DNA from: a virus
IMG/VR virus record: IMGVR_UViG_3300031952_000005
Span: 41,465-105,464 of that record
DNA: 64,000 bases
Direction: 5' to 3' (one strand)
Of this stretch, positions 57,816-63,383 are shown one piece after another. A program made the position numbers and the translations under genes. The notes below the pieces were generated by a model, which had not been told where the DNA came from, did not search any database, and saw only the letters and a program-made list of their open reading frames with translations. How positions within the stretch are numbered: position 1 is the first letter of the stretch; each line of letters begins with the position of its first letter.

Positions 57816-58191
57816 CTTTAAATTCTTTTGTTTTTAGTTTGACTTCATGTTTTCTGTCTTGTTCTGCTCTCATCAATTCTAACAATGCCATGTACTCTGC
57901 AATTTCTTTTCTTTTTTGAATAATCAACTCATAAGTTTGTACAGATATGTCATCATCAGTTTCAATTTTTTGTACAAATAACACATTCTTTCTTATCTTT
58001 TCCTCAAGTGACTTTTTCTTTATTACAAAAGTTCCCAAATTAGGAACAAATACAGAATGATGGTGTGCAGATGATAATTTTTTTTGTACAGATTTATAGT
58101 AAAAAGATATAATTTTATCTACAGTATCCACTGGCAATTGCAATTGTTCAGCAGTTTTTTCTACTAATGTCTTACGCTTTATTGGATTCAA
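57799..58191 (-). CDS. HU/IHF-like DNA-binding protein
   Basis: A 130-aa protein. Residues 1-38 have the HU/IHF N-terminal helices (RKTLVEKTAEQLQLPVDTVD, then KIISFYYKSVQKKL), and residues about 46-59 hold the beta strand VFVPNLGTFVIKK, matching the conserved G-x-F/V turn of the family. The C-terminal half is helical and basic/acidic mixed, unlike compact bacterial HU. crAss-like phages typically carry an IHF subunit close to TerL. Likely bends DNA for packaging or transcription. Confidence 0.75.
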   Translation of the reverse strand: MNPIKRKTLVEKTAEQLQLPVDTVDKIISFYYKSVQKKLSSAHHHSVFVPNLGTFVIKKKSLEEKIRKNVLFVQKIETDDDISVQTYELIIQKRKEIAEYMALLELMRAEQDRKHEVKLKTKEFKDGKSY

Positions 58192-58567
58192 CTGCTAAAT
58201 AATTATAGTCTAGTAATATGTTACCTTCTGACTGTATATTAATATCTGGATTTAAACTGATTATCTTTCTACCAGTTTTAGACTTAGTTACAATATTTCT
58301 TTTTTCCAATTTAACTATTCTATTACGCACATTTTGTGAACGTATAGATAAATCTTCTGGAGCAGTATTAGGATACAATTGTTTTGCAGCATCCATGCAA
58401 AAACCTACAAGTTCCATTGGTCCCCACATTACTAGTAATATCAGTATGTCAAGATCAGAAGGAATAAGATATTCATTTTTGAAGAATACTATTTCTGTTA
58501 TTAACTGATACTTAATTACATCAGAATTGCTTACTCGTAGTTTTTTTGTTACTTTTTTTACTTCCAT
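58172..58567 (-). CDS. Winged-helix-like protein (131 aa)
   Basis: A 131-aa protein beginning MEVKKVTKKLRVSNSDVIKY. The middle (SDLDILILLVMWGPMELVGF) and the helix-wing candidate QNVRNRIVKLEKRNIVTKSK followed by GRKIISLNP suggest a winged-helix DNA-binding domain. It overlaps the HU-like gene by 20 bp, and both may act on phage DNA. It could be a transcription regulator for late genes or a small-terminase-like DNA binder. Neither is shown by the sequence. Confidence 0.6.
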   Translation of the reverse strand: MEVKKVTKKLRVSNSDVIKYQLITEIVFFKNEYLIPSDLDILILLVMWGPMELVGFCMDAAKQLYPNTAPEDLSIRSQNVRNRIVKLEKRNIVTKSKTGRKIISLNPDINIQSEGNILLDYNYLAVESNKA

Positions 58568-58591
58568 TTCTTCTTCTAATGTTTGTTATTT

Positions 58592-58629
58592 CATACATAA
58601 ATGTATGATTTTGTACAATATACTGTACA
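58592..58629. promoter_or_regulatory. Short palindromes between the tmRNA 3' end and the winged-helix gene
   Basis: Two inverted repeats: CATACAT-AA-ATGTATG and TGTACA-N6-TGTACA. On the minus strand TACATTTATG resembles a -7 box, so a promoter for the packaging genes is possible. The hairpin may also help define the tmRNA 3' end. Confidence 0.35.
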
Positions 58630-58633
58630 TTTG

Positions 58634-59070
58634 TGGAGGTGAGGGGAGTCGAACCCCTGTCCAAATCATGCTTCAATAATACAATTTATACAGCTTTTAG
58701 GTAATCAACTTAGTTGACGACTCCACCACTCTGTTTAATCTAACAGAGAAATCTTAAATCTTTCTTACAGCGCTCCTAAAGAATTACCTCATGGTCTGTC
58801 ATCTGTTAAGATTCAGGGTTTCTGAGAAAGATTAATTTGCGACTACTATAAACCCTTTTTCGTCAGTTAATTTAGGCTGCTATACCAGTGTAAGACTCCT
58901 CATTTAATAATGAGAATACTTTGTTCATGTTAGCTTCTACTTGTGCGTTGTCTCCTTGAGATACTACACTTAAATTTGCATTGCCATTTAATTAAATTCA
59001 CCTTAGTTTACAGTTATCTCTCTGGCTGATTGTACTACTTACTAATAACCTGTCAAAACCAGTCACCCCC
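58634..59070 (-). ncRNA. ssrA: tmRNA with unusually long tag reading frame
   Basis: A transfer-messenger RNA of about 437 nt. The 5' end (59070) reads GGGGGTGACTGGTTTTGACA, closely resembling Bacteroidetes tmRNA starts. Its first seven bases pair with CACCTCC at the 3' end (58641-58635), preceded by a perfect T-arm AGGGG-TTCGACT-CCCCT. CCA is not encoded. A tag frame in register begins with GGC at 58985, about 86 bases from the 5' end as expected for the resume codon, and ends GGT-ATA-GCA-GCC-TAA at 58872. It encodes 37 residues starting GNANLSVV and ending NEESYTGIAA. Host tags are normally near 10 residues. Which codon is resumed cannot be proven by eye; a later GGA (GDNAQVEA) is possible. 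It rescues stalled ribosomes. Confidence 0.88.
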
Positions 59071-59079
59071 AGTATTAGT

Positions 59080-59150
59080 AGCGTGTTGTGGATTCGAACC
59101 ACCCCGTAGAGTTTATGAGACTCCAATGCAACCAGTTACACCTTCACGCA
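59080..59150 (-). tRNA. tRNA-Met-like (anticodon CAT), just upstream of the tmRNA
   Basis: A 71-base cloverleaf on the minus strand: anticodon arm GGAGT-CTCATAA-ACTCT giving CAT, and T-arm with TTCGAAT loop (GGTGG/CCACA, one mismatch). The D-arm is short (GTGT...GCAT), and the acceptor TGCGTGA/ACACGCT has five good pairs and two mismatches. CCA is not encoded. It ends 9 bases before the tmRNA, so both may be processed from one transcript. Imperfect stems leave open a modified or decaying tRNA, or an Ile-CAT type. Confidence 0.65.
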
Positions 59151-59166
59151 ATGTAACAGTTGTTTA

Positions 59167-59227
59167 TGGCACAACTGACTAAGCCTTCAGTAACTTTTGA
59201 ATACCCCCAGAGTTACAAACTGTGCCA
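59167..59227 (-). ncRNA. Structured element upstream of tRNA-Met (possible degenerate tRNA)
   Basis: Outer perfect stem TGGCACA/TGTGCCA (7 bp), inner stem GTAACT/AGTTAC (6 bp) and a short CTGA/TCAG stem give a three-way-junction-like fold of 61 bases, close to a tRNA in size but lacking a proper T-arm. An alternative tRNA reading with anticodon TGT can be drawn but fails in the acceptor. It could be a remnant tRNA or a processing signal in the GroES-tRNA-tmRNA transcript. Confidence 0.35.
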
Positions 59228-59324
59228 ACCTACGATTTGGAGGACCTCCACGCCAACACTAAAAAGTGCTTGTAATTCCTATCTTCGATACTTGCCAGTG
59301 CACTGTCAGAGGTCTAAATACTTT

Positions 59325-59612
59325 TTACCAAACAATTGCAACATCTCCTTCAGAGATCATCATTCTTAATGCACCACCTACCTCAAGAACTTCTGCTTGT
59401 TGTAAACCATGTGTAGGAACATATACCTTGTCGCCTACAGCAACTTCTTCTACATCCTCTCCAATAGCATACACGTCAAGTGCAGTCCATCGTTTCATTG
59501 CATCAGCATCTAGTGATGCTTCTGTTTCTGCAGACAATTCAAGTGCACTTTCTTTTTTTACAGGTTTTGTAATTAAAATCCTTCTTCCTCTTAGTTTTTT
59601 GTAATCTGACAT
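59325..59612 (-). CDS. GroES-like co-chaperonin
   Basis: A 95-aa protein with the GroES/Cpn10 beta-barrel pattern: LRGRRILITKPV near the start, a mobile-loop region (ESALELSAETEASLD), then DVYAIGEDVEEVAVGDKVYV, where AIG-x3-x2-V-x-VGD is the conserved core. The end (ALRMMISEGDVAIVW) matches the final strands. Such phage proteins, like T4 gp31, adapt host GroEL to fold capsid protein. It is transcribed upstream of the tRNA and tmRNA and 5 bp after the 78-aa coiled-coil gene. Length is close to bacterial GroES. Confidence 0.75.
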   Translation of the reverse strand: MSDYKKLRGRRILITKPVKKESALELSAETEASLDADAMKRWTALDVYAIGEDVEEVAVGDKVYVPTHGLQQAEVLEVGGALRMMISEGDVAIVW

Positions 59613-59617
59613 ATTTT

Positions 59618-59854
59618 TTATTTTAAAATGTTATCAATCTTTTTAATTGTGTTAAGCGTTTCTGCTCTACTATTTTCTACAAGTGTTAGTTCATCTGATA
59701 ACTGTTTAAGTTGAGATTTTACGTCGTCAGCATAAACTTTTTGTTCATCATGCAGTTGTTGTAATTCATTTTGCATAGTAGTAAATACACCAAGTATTTT
59801 TGTCTTTTTTGCTGATAGTACAGCATTGTTTAATTTTTGTTTTGTACTAAACAT
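59618..59854 (-). CDS. Small coiled-coil protein (78 aa)
   Basis: A 78-aa, nearly wholly helical protein: AVLSAKKTKILGVFTTMQNE then DVKSQLKQLSDELTLVENSR, with heptad-like Leu/Ile spacing. There are no Cys or metal motifs. It is the middle gene of the first leftward transcript from the divergent promoter, with 1- and 5-bp gaps. Function unknown; may pair with the next small helical gene. Confidence 0.6.
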   Translation of the reverse strand: MFSTKQKLNNAVLSAKKTKILGVFTTMQNELQQLHDEQKVYADDVKSQLKQLSDELTLVENSRAETLNTIKKIDNILK

Positions 59855-59855
59855 A

Positions 59856-60227
59856 TTATACTTTTTTTAATTTTTTAACTGGTGTGTTTTCATCTACTCC
59901 TAGATCAATTTCAGAAGGTAGTTCAGTAATAGCAGTTGGATTATTAACCAAAATTTTATCACCTACTTTTACATTGTTTTCTACTAGTTCTGGATTGGCA
60001 TCTATATCTTCTTGAGTCACAGTGTGTTCAACTTCATTCTGAGAAGTTGGAGTTTGCATTTGTGCCATCAGAATAGTTGCTTGAGTTCTTTGTGCTTCAT
60101 TTTTTGCAATCTCCATTTGCAACACAGACAAGTCACGTCTTAATGTTGTGATTTCAATTTGCTCTTTGTACCATGCAATGATTTGTTCTTTTGAGGGCAC
60201 ATCTTGTGTTTTTGTTTTTGCGTTCAT
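59856..60227 (-). CDS. First gene of the leftward transcript, helical protein (123 aa)
   Basis: A 123-aa protein with an N-terminal helix (SKEQIIAWYKEQIEITTLRR) continuing as a coiled coil. A mainly polar middle follows, and an end containing VENNVKVGDKILVNNP may form a small beta barrel. It is the gene closest to the divergent promoter and so likely transcribed first. No family recognised. Confidence 0.6.
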   Translation of the reverse strand: MNAKTKTQDVPSKEQIIAWYKEQIEITTLRRDLSVLQMEIAKNEAQRTQATILMAQMQTPTSQNEVEHTVTQEDIDANPELVENNVKVGDKILVNNPTAITELPSEIDLGVDENTPVKKLKKV

Positions 60228-60252
60228 ATGTGTTAAGTTATTGATTACACCA

Positions 60253-60285
60253 CAAATATATAAAGAAAAGTTTAACTTTTACAAA
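60253..60285 (-). promoter_or_regulatory. Leftward Bacteroidota-type promoter
   Basis: Minus-strand TTTG (60285-60282), 21-bp spacer and TATATTTG (60260-60253) match the Bacteroidota -33/-7 consensus (TTTG, about 19-21 bp, TAnnTTTG). Transcription would begin roughly 15-20 bp before the ATG at 60227. This is the best promoter in the window and would drive the GroES-tmRNA region. Confidence 0.7.
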
Positions 60286-60305
60286 TTTATTATATATTTG
60301 TAAAA
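60277..60305. promoter_or_regulatory. Perfect 10-bp inverted repeat between divergent promoters (candidate operator)
   Basis: TTTTACAAAT-N9-ATTTGTAAAA is a perfect inverted repeat that covers the rightward -7 box and the leftward -33 box. Just left of it is another palindrome, AAAAGTT-T-AACTTTT (60266-60280), overlapping by four bases. A repressor bound here could shut both directions, a typical early/late switch arrangement. The same ACAAAT/ATTTGT arms occur at 20538-20552. Confidence 0.55.
60293..60300 (+). promoter_or_regulatory. Rightward -7 promoter box
   Basis: TATATTTG, the Bacteroidota -7 consensus, lies 25 bp before ATG 60326. At the -33 position only TTTA (60271-60274, 18-bp spacer) is found, so it may be weaker than the leftward promoter or need an activator. 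Confidence 0.5.
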
Positions 60306-60325
60306 TAATTTTAAAACATTCTAAC

Positions 60326-60526
60326 ATGAAAACATTATTCCAGTATGCAGTTGTACTACATGAGTATGACAATGATAAAAAATATGTTGACTCAAAAGTC
60401 ATCATAGAACCTAAAACAGCATTAGCAAAATCAGAAAAAGATCTTGTGTTTAAAATTACAAGAGAGATTCCTGAAGAGTATGCAGAGAATCCTGATAACG
60501 TGCAAATCTATGTGCGAAATTTTTAG
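60326..60526 (+). CDS. Small conserved-type early protein, zero-frame product (66 aa)
   Basis: A 66-aa protein, MKTLFQYAVVLHEYDNDKKY to VQIYVRNF, with a compact alternating beta/alpha pattern (SKVIIEPKTALAKSEKD then LVFKITREIPEEYAENP). Short proteins of this style are frequent in aquatic phages; role unknown. It is the first rightward gene. The last sense codons form A-AAT-TTT immediately before the TAG stop, and a start-less open frame continues in -1, so a longer frameshifted form is likely. Confidence 0.8.
   Translation: MKTLFQYAVVLHEYDNDKKYVDSKVIIEPKTALAKSEKDLVFKITREIPEEYAENPDNVQIYVRNF
60517..60523 (+). other. Probable -1 programmed frameshift site (A AAT TTT)
   Basis: The heptamer AAATTTT fits X-XXY-YYZ in the frame of the 66-aa gene (CGA AAT TTT TAG), with the stop codon as the next codon, an arrangement that favours pausing. 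Slipping back one base reads AAA TTT TTA GTA and enters a 69-codon open frame. A downstream stimulatory hairpin was not obvious. Confidence 0.6.
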
Positions 60527-60732
60527 TAACTCCATCATGGTCTAACACTAATAATAATAGTGGTGGTGGAGTATTTAACAGACCAAATGGATTAATAGGT
60601 ACAACAGGTTTTACAGGATTACCTTATCAATCTATTACAAATGATAATCCTTTCAACACTACATTTACAAGTAGTAGTAGTGCAAATACCTATTCATTAA
60701 CAAGTGCATTGAATACAATTACAGATAAATAA
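60523..60732 (+). CDS. -1 frame extension of the 66-aa protein (69 codons, no start of its own)
   Basis: From TTA at 60523 the -1 frame is open to TAA at 60730-60732 and reads LVTPSWSNTNNNSGGGVFN at the start and SLTSALNTITDK at the end, a Ser/Thr/Asn/Gly-rich, probably flexible tail. No ATG, GTG or TTG start is available before its upstream stop, so it can only be made by frameshifting, giving a 135-aa fusion. Its stop overlaps the next ATG by one base (TAATG), as coupled genes do, which argues that this frame is really translated. A sequencing error is the alternative. Confidence 0.6.
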   Translation, partial: LVTPSWSNTNNNSGGGVFNRPNGLIGTTGFTGLPYQSITNDNPFNTTFTSSSSANTYSLTSALNTITDK

Positions 60733-60944
60733 TGGCAATAACAGTAAGATCTAAATTAGATTTTGGACAAATAGTATATATCAAAACAGATGTAGATCAG
60801 TTTCCAAAACAAGTAATAGGAGTACAAGCAACAGCAGATGGTGGAATTCTTATAAAAGTTACTACAGACGGTGAAGCAACTTGGCACTATGAGTGTGAAA
60901 TAAGTGATGAAAAAGACATCATGTTATCATTGAATAATCCATAA
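60732..60944 (+). CDS. Small beta-rich early protein (70 aa)
   Basis: A 70-aa protein, MAITVRSKLDFGQIVYIKTD through ECEISDEKDIMLSLNNP, with alternating beta strands like a small SH3/barrel and TWHYECEI near the end. It is coupled to the frameshift extension by a TAATG junction. No known motif; function unknown. A perfect palindrome and an intrinsic terminator follow. Confidence 0.7.
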   Translation: MAITVRSKLDFGQIVYIKTDVDQFPKQVIGVQATADGGILIKVTTDGEATWHYECEISDEKDIMLSLNNP

Positions 60945-60947
60945 ATC

Positions 60948-60963
60948 GCATATCGCGATATGC
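60948..60963. repeat. Perfect 16-bp palindrome
   Basis: GCATATCGCGATATGC lies three bases after a stop codon and 10 bp before the terminator hairpin. It contains CGCG in an AT-rich genome. It may be a protein-binding site; as a hairpin it lacks a loop. Confidence 0.6.
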
Positions 60964-60972
60964 AATATCAAG

Positions 60973-61000
60973 AACCCTGGCGTAACTGCTGGGGTTTTTT
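60973..61000 (+). terminator. Rho-independent terminator after the first rightward operon
   Basis: AACCC pairs with GGGTT around a partly paired loop, followed by TTTT. It ends the two-gene early operon. Confidence 0.65.
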
Positions 61001-61305
61001 GTTGTGCATTTGTTAGTATTTGCTGATGTGTGTTTGTTAGTACTTGCTGTTTGCGGTGATCATCACCTGTATAATAAAATTTTGTAAATATTTTTCTGCA
61101 ATGGTGTGGAAAATATACTGTGTGTTAGAATGGTGGTATTAACATTTTTTAAAATAATATCCTCTGTGAGTTCTAGTTAAAAAATTTTTTGGTATATATT
61201 TTTATATTGAGAGTGTAAGAACAACAACTACCTAGCTAAAGCATCCCCCGCACTTTGTCAACTACCCTCTACCCCCCTTGAGAATCAGACTAATAATTGT
61301 GTCTT
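61001..61305. other. Non-coding stretch with direct repeats and a palindrome
   Basis: No convincing gene in this 305-bp stretch. It holds two copies of a 17-base repeat (TTTGTTAGTATTTGCTG at 61009 and the same with one change at 61033, period 24) and the palindrome GGTGAT-C-ATCACC (61055-61067). AT-rich and C-rich tracts follow (CCCCCGCAC, CTACCCCCC). Iteron-like repeats plus a palindrome could mark a replication or regulator-binding site, but two copies are few. Confidence 0.5.
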
Positions 61306-61401
61306 ATGAAAACTATCTATTTCATTTCAGGATACTCTATTGTTGCAATGTCGTGGAGAGAAGCATTTGCTTACTACCGCAACTACTGCAAGGAAGAGTA
61401 G
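61306..61401 (+). CDS. Possible small protein (31 aa)
   Basis: A 31-codon frame reading MKTIYFISGYSIVAMSWREA and ending YCKEE. It is flanked on the right by hairpins, as are its real neighbours. It contains no membrane span of full length. Composition is protein-like, but the short length leaves coding status uncertain. Confidence 0.4.
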   Translation: MKTIYFISGYSIVAMSWREAFAYYRNYCKEE

Positions 61402-61402
61402 A

Positions 61403-61465
61403 GTTCAACTACGTTGAACACCTGACAGACTAAAACTCATGGTATCTTACAATCGAGATACCATG
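61403..61465 (+). terminator. Two consecutive hairpins after the 31-codon frame
   Basis: GTTCAAC-TAC-GTTGAAC (61403-61419) comes directly after the stop, then CATGGTATCT-N8-AGATACCATG (61438-61465), a perfect 10-bp stem followed by ATTTCTCTTATT. The second is terminator-like. Confidence 0.6.
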
Positions 61466-61521
61466 ATTTCTCTTATTAGCGCTCTTAATTTGTATTATTA
61501 ACTCTCTTAAATAACTTCATT

Positions 61522-61734
61522 ATGAAACTCAGAGAAAAACTAGCGCTTTGGATGTTCGCTACATCTATTATGTCATGGACTATTGTCGTGGCAATTACAC
61601 CTGTTGGTGGTTGGTGCAATAGTAATCCTCATCACGAGTACTATAAGATGGCATTTGTTATCACTAGTGCTGCTACATTATTGTCGATTGCTGTGTTAAT
61701 GTATAACTCTAGACCTGCACACGATGAAGAATAA
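61522..61734 (+). CDS. Small two-TM membrane protein (70 aa)
   Basis: A 70-aa protein with two hydrophobic segments, about residues 9-28 (LWMFATSIMSWTIVVAITPV) and 43-61 (MAFVITSAATLLSIAVLMY), joined by a short polar loop with Gly-Gly-Trp-Cys. The basic start and acidic tail (AHDEE) suggest both ends on the cytosolic side. Size and layout fit a holin or superinfection-exclusion protein; neither is proven. It overlaps the next gene by 11 bp. Confidence 0.65.
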   Translation: MKLREKLALWMFATSIMSWTIVVAITPVGGWCNSNPHHEYYKMAFVITSAATLLSIAVLMYNSRPAHDEE

Positions 61735-61954
61735 AGAGCAACGTTACGCTACTGTGATATTCAAATCACTAATACGTGCAGAAAGTTTCAAGAAAGAACT
61801 TGCAGATAGATGTAAACAAACTATCAAACAAGACAAACTTGGTAACTATAAAGTCAGGTTCCTTATAGATAAATCTCGACCATTAGTAGATAGATCTATG
61901 AGGAATAAATATCCAGAAGAAACTCCTGACTTTGAAGAGCACTGGAAAGAATAA
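61724..61954 (+). CDS. Small basic protein (76 aa)
   Basis: A 76-aa, strongly basic protein: YATVIFKSLIRAESFKKELA then NYKVRFLIDKSRPLVDRSM. The beta-alpha pattern might bind nucleic acid. The ATG lies inside the end of the membrane protein gene, so translation is coupled. It is followed by a terminator hairpin. Family not recognised. Confidence 0.65.
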   Translation: MKNKEQRYATVIFKSLIRAESFKKELADRCKQTIKQDKLGNYKVRFLIDKSRPLVDRSMRNKYPEETPDFEEHWKE

Positions 61955-61961
61955 TAATCAT

Positions 61962-61993
61962 GGGTGTTAGTCGTTACTGTCTAACACCCTTTT
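61962..61993 (+). terminator. Intrinsic terminator
   Basis: GGGTGTTAG-N10-CTAACACCC is a perfect 9-bp stem followed by TTTTC. It starts 8 bp after the stop of the 76-aa gene. Confidence 0.85.
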
Positions 61994-62011
61994 CACTCAC
62001 TTAATAAATAA

Positions 62012-62019
62012 CTCTTAAT
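62012..62019 (+). promoter_or_regulatory. CTCTTAAT leader element (one of three)
   Basis: CTCTTAAT lies between the upstream hairpin and the next ATG here and at 61482-61489 and 62963-62970, at 18-40 bases before the start codons. No Shine-Dalgarno is present. It may be a translation-enhancing or promoter-linked leader, though AT-rich bias could create it. Confidence 0.35.
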
Positions 62020-62030
62020 ACATAATAATT

Positions 62031-62285
62031 ATGAAAACTTTTGACAAAGTTCAAATTGCAGTAAAAACTGCTTATGGTGAAATAAATGTAGACTTCACCA
62101 TCATTGCTGTGCTCAGTAATCACACATATGGTTTAGTTGCACAAGACAAAGTAGTAGTTGGTCATCATAGAGTTGGCAACCAATGGGTACTATCAGAACA
62201 TGTTGATCTATTAGATCTAAAAGAAAACATTGTTCAAGATGTATTCCACAGAGGTGTTGTAGTTCCACAAGATAATTGTCTCTAA
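62031..62285 (+). CDS. Small beta-rich protein (84 aa)
   Basis: An 84-aa protein, MKTFDKVQIAVKTAYGEINV through GVVVPQDNCL, with alternating hydrophobic strands and a GHHRVGNQWVL turn. It may be a small barrel. It is a single-gene unit with hairpins on both sides. No known motif. Confidence 0.7.
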   Translation: MKTFDKVQIAVKTAYGEINVDFTIIAVLSNHTYGLVAQDKVVVGHHRVGNQWVLSEHVDLLDLKENIVQDVFHRGVVVPQDNCL

Positions 62286-62309
62286 TAACACTTTAATAAT
62301 AACTAACAA

Positions 62310-62333
62310 GGGTGGTATTACTTTCTACCACCC
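62310..62333 (+). terminator. Terminator-like hairpin
   Basis: GGGTGGTA-N8-TACCACCC is a perfect 8-bp stem after the 84-aa gene, without a long T tract, so it may act as an mRNA end or stability element. Confidence 0.6.
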
Positions 62334-62404
62334 ATGTAATATAGGAGAGAGTCGCTGCCTGCAATGTGCGACAACCAATTATTAATCTCATAATTTATAT
62401 TATC

Positions 62405-62917
62405 ATGAGAAATGTTCAAATCACGCCATCTAGCACTGATGGTCAATTAATTACTGTTTATAAAAATAACAGCGCGTATGGTTACATCAAATTATCATCT
62501 GTAGAGATGAGTATTGGTGGTAACGGTTGGATACGCGAGTCTAAACGTAGTACGCTCATGCGTGCTGAAGTAGAACTCTTACAGCGCTTCATTGCTGCAA
62601 ACAAATCTCTTGCTCTTGCAGGCAAGATATATGTGGAAGAGTTCCTGGAAAACAGTCTGCCTGACTCTTATAGAGAACGTCTCAATAAGAATGTTGACTA
62701 TGAAACATCCATCAAACCGTACATTAAATGTGCTGGTAAAGATGGTGTTGAGTTGACGTTAGGTGGTGAGCGCATACTTCGTTTCACTTCGTATGATCCA
62801 TCTGGAACTGTCGAAGATGTGAAGATTGCTCACGATAACACTGATGCAGTTAAAGCATCTAAAGGTATTGCATCTGCTGCAGCATTTGATGGTGAAGGTA
62901 CTGATGTGCCTTTCTAG
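62405..62917 (+). CDS. Putative ssDNA-binding-like protein (170 aa)
   Basis: The start is set at 62405 (MRNVQITPSS), since the longer frame from 62366 begins in the intergenic leader. The N-terminus (VYKNNSAYGYIKLSSVEMSI) closely parallels a partial gene at 63879. The C-terminus ends GEGTDVPF after an acidic, flexible stretch, as the protein-interaction tip of SSB proteins does (D-x-P-F). Together with a beta-rich body this suggests a single-stranded DNA-binding protein for replication; the oligonucleotide fold itself cannot be shown by eye. Base composition is less AT-rich than the virion genes. Confidence 0.6.
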   Translation: MRNVQITPSSTDGQLITVYKNNSAYGYIKLSSVEMSIGGNGWIRESKRSTLMRAEVELLQRFIAANKSLALAGKIYVEEFLENSLPDSYRERLNKNVDYETSIKPYIKCAGKDGVELTLGGERILRFTSYDPSGTVEDVKIAHDNTDAVKASKGIASAAAFDGEGTDVPF

Positions 62918-62930
62918 TCATCTAAATTAT

Positions 62931-62957
62931 GAGGGTGTGTAACAGCACCCTCTATTT
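62931..62957 (+). terminator. Terminator hairpin
   Basis: GAGGGTG-N8-CACCCTC followed by TATTTT, 13 bp after the 170-aa gene. Confidence 0.75.
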
Positions 62958-62980
62958 TATAACTCTTAATTAAATAACTC

Positions 62981-63166
62981 ATGGATTTGACTCAAGCATT
63001 AACAATGTGGGATAACGCAGGTAACACCACTAAAGATTACAATGATGAACACAATAACTACTGTATTGATTTCATCAATAAGAATGATGAAAAAGTAGGT
63101 TGGATAAAGGTGTATCCTGGTCAAGGTATCAGATGGAAATACCCTGAAGAACTCTTTAAAGCATAA
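62981..63166 (+). CDS. Small early protein (61 aa)
   Basis: A 61-aa acidic protein: MDLTQALTMWDNAGNTTKDY, then VGWIKVYPGQGIRWKYPEEL. Trp-rich with a short beta segment. It is preceded by a hairpin and CTCTTAAT leader and followed by the strongest terminator of this region. Function unknown. Confidence 0.65.
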   Translation: MDLTQALTMWDNAGNTTKDYNDEHNNYCIDFINKNDEKVGWIKVYPGQGIRWKYPEELFKA

Positions 63167-63180
63167 CTACCCAGTTGAGG

Positions 63181-63213
63181 AACTGTTGCTCTGAGAATGA
63201 GCAGCAGTTTTTT
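63181..63213 (+). terminator. Strong intrinsic terminator
   Basis: AACTGTTGCTC pairs with GAGCAGCAGTT (11 bp, one G-U) around a 7-base loop and runs into TTTTTT. Confidence 0.9.
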
Positions 63214-63320
63214 CTCAACAGCAAGTAAATCCTTTCTCAACCTTGTTGTGTGTAGTGCAGATAAATGCAACCACTCAGTGTAGCAGTTCTTTCTCAAAGA
63301 CAAGATAATTCTTTTCTCAA
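63211..63320. repeat. Four TTTCTCAA repeats upstream of the HNH gene
   Basis: TTTCTCAA occurs at 63211, 63233, 63290 and 63313, as two pairs spaced 22 and 23 bp, about two helical turns. The reverse-complement form TGAGAAA recurs downstream of the gene at 63784 and 63807, again 23 bp apart. This looks like a binding-site array. Confidence 0.5.
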
Positions 63321-63383
63321 TGGGTAAGTTATTACATTATTCGCAAAGTTTCTTATCTTTACATAAACAAAAACACAAGAACT

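Noticed and set aside
59190-59260. tRNA-Thr (anticodon TGT) reading upstream of the tRNA-Met
   Set aside because: An anticodon arm CACAG-TTTGTAA-CTCTG can be drawn, but the acceptor and T-arm do not pair.
1-60227. Stop-codon reassignment, as in some crAss-like phages
   Set aside because: Long genes close at TAA, TAG and TGA without in-frame interruption, and no suppressor tRNA was seen.
62366-62404. Upstream start for the SSB-like gene
   Set aside because: The extra 13 residues (MRQPIINLIIYII) come from AT-rich leader, and the paralogue at 63879 aligns with the downstream Met.
63121-63303. Minus-strand 60-codon frame over the terminator and repeats
   Set aside because: It runs through a strong plus-strand terminator and the end of the 61-aa gene and has no leader or homology cues.
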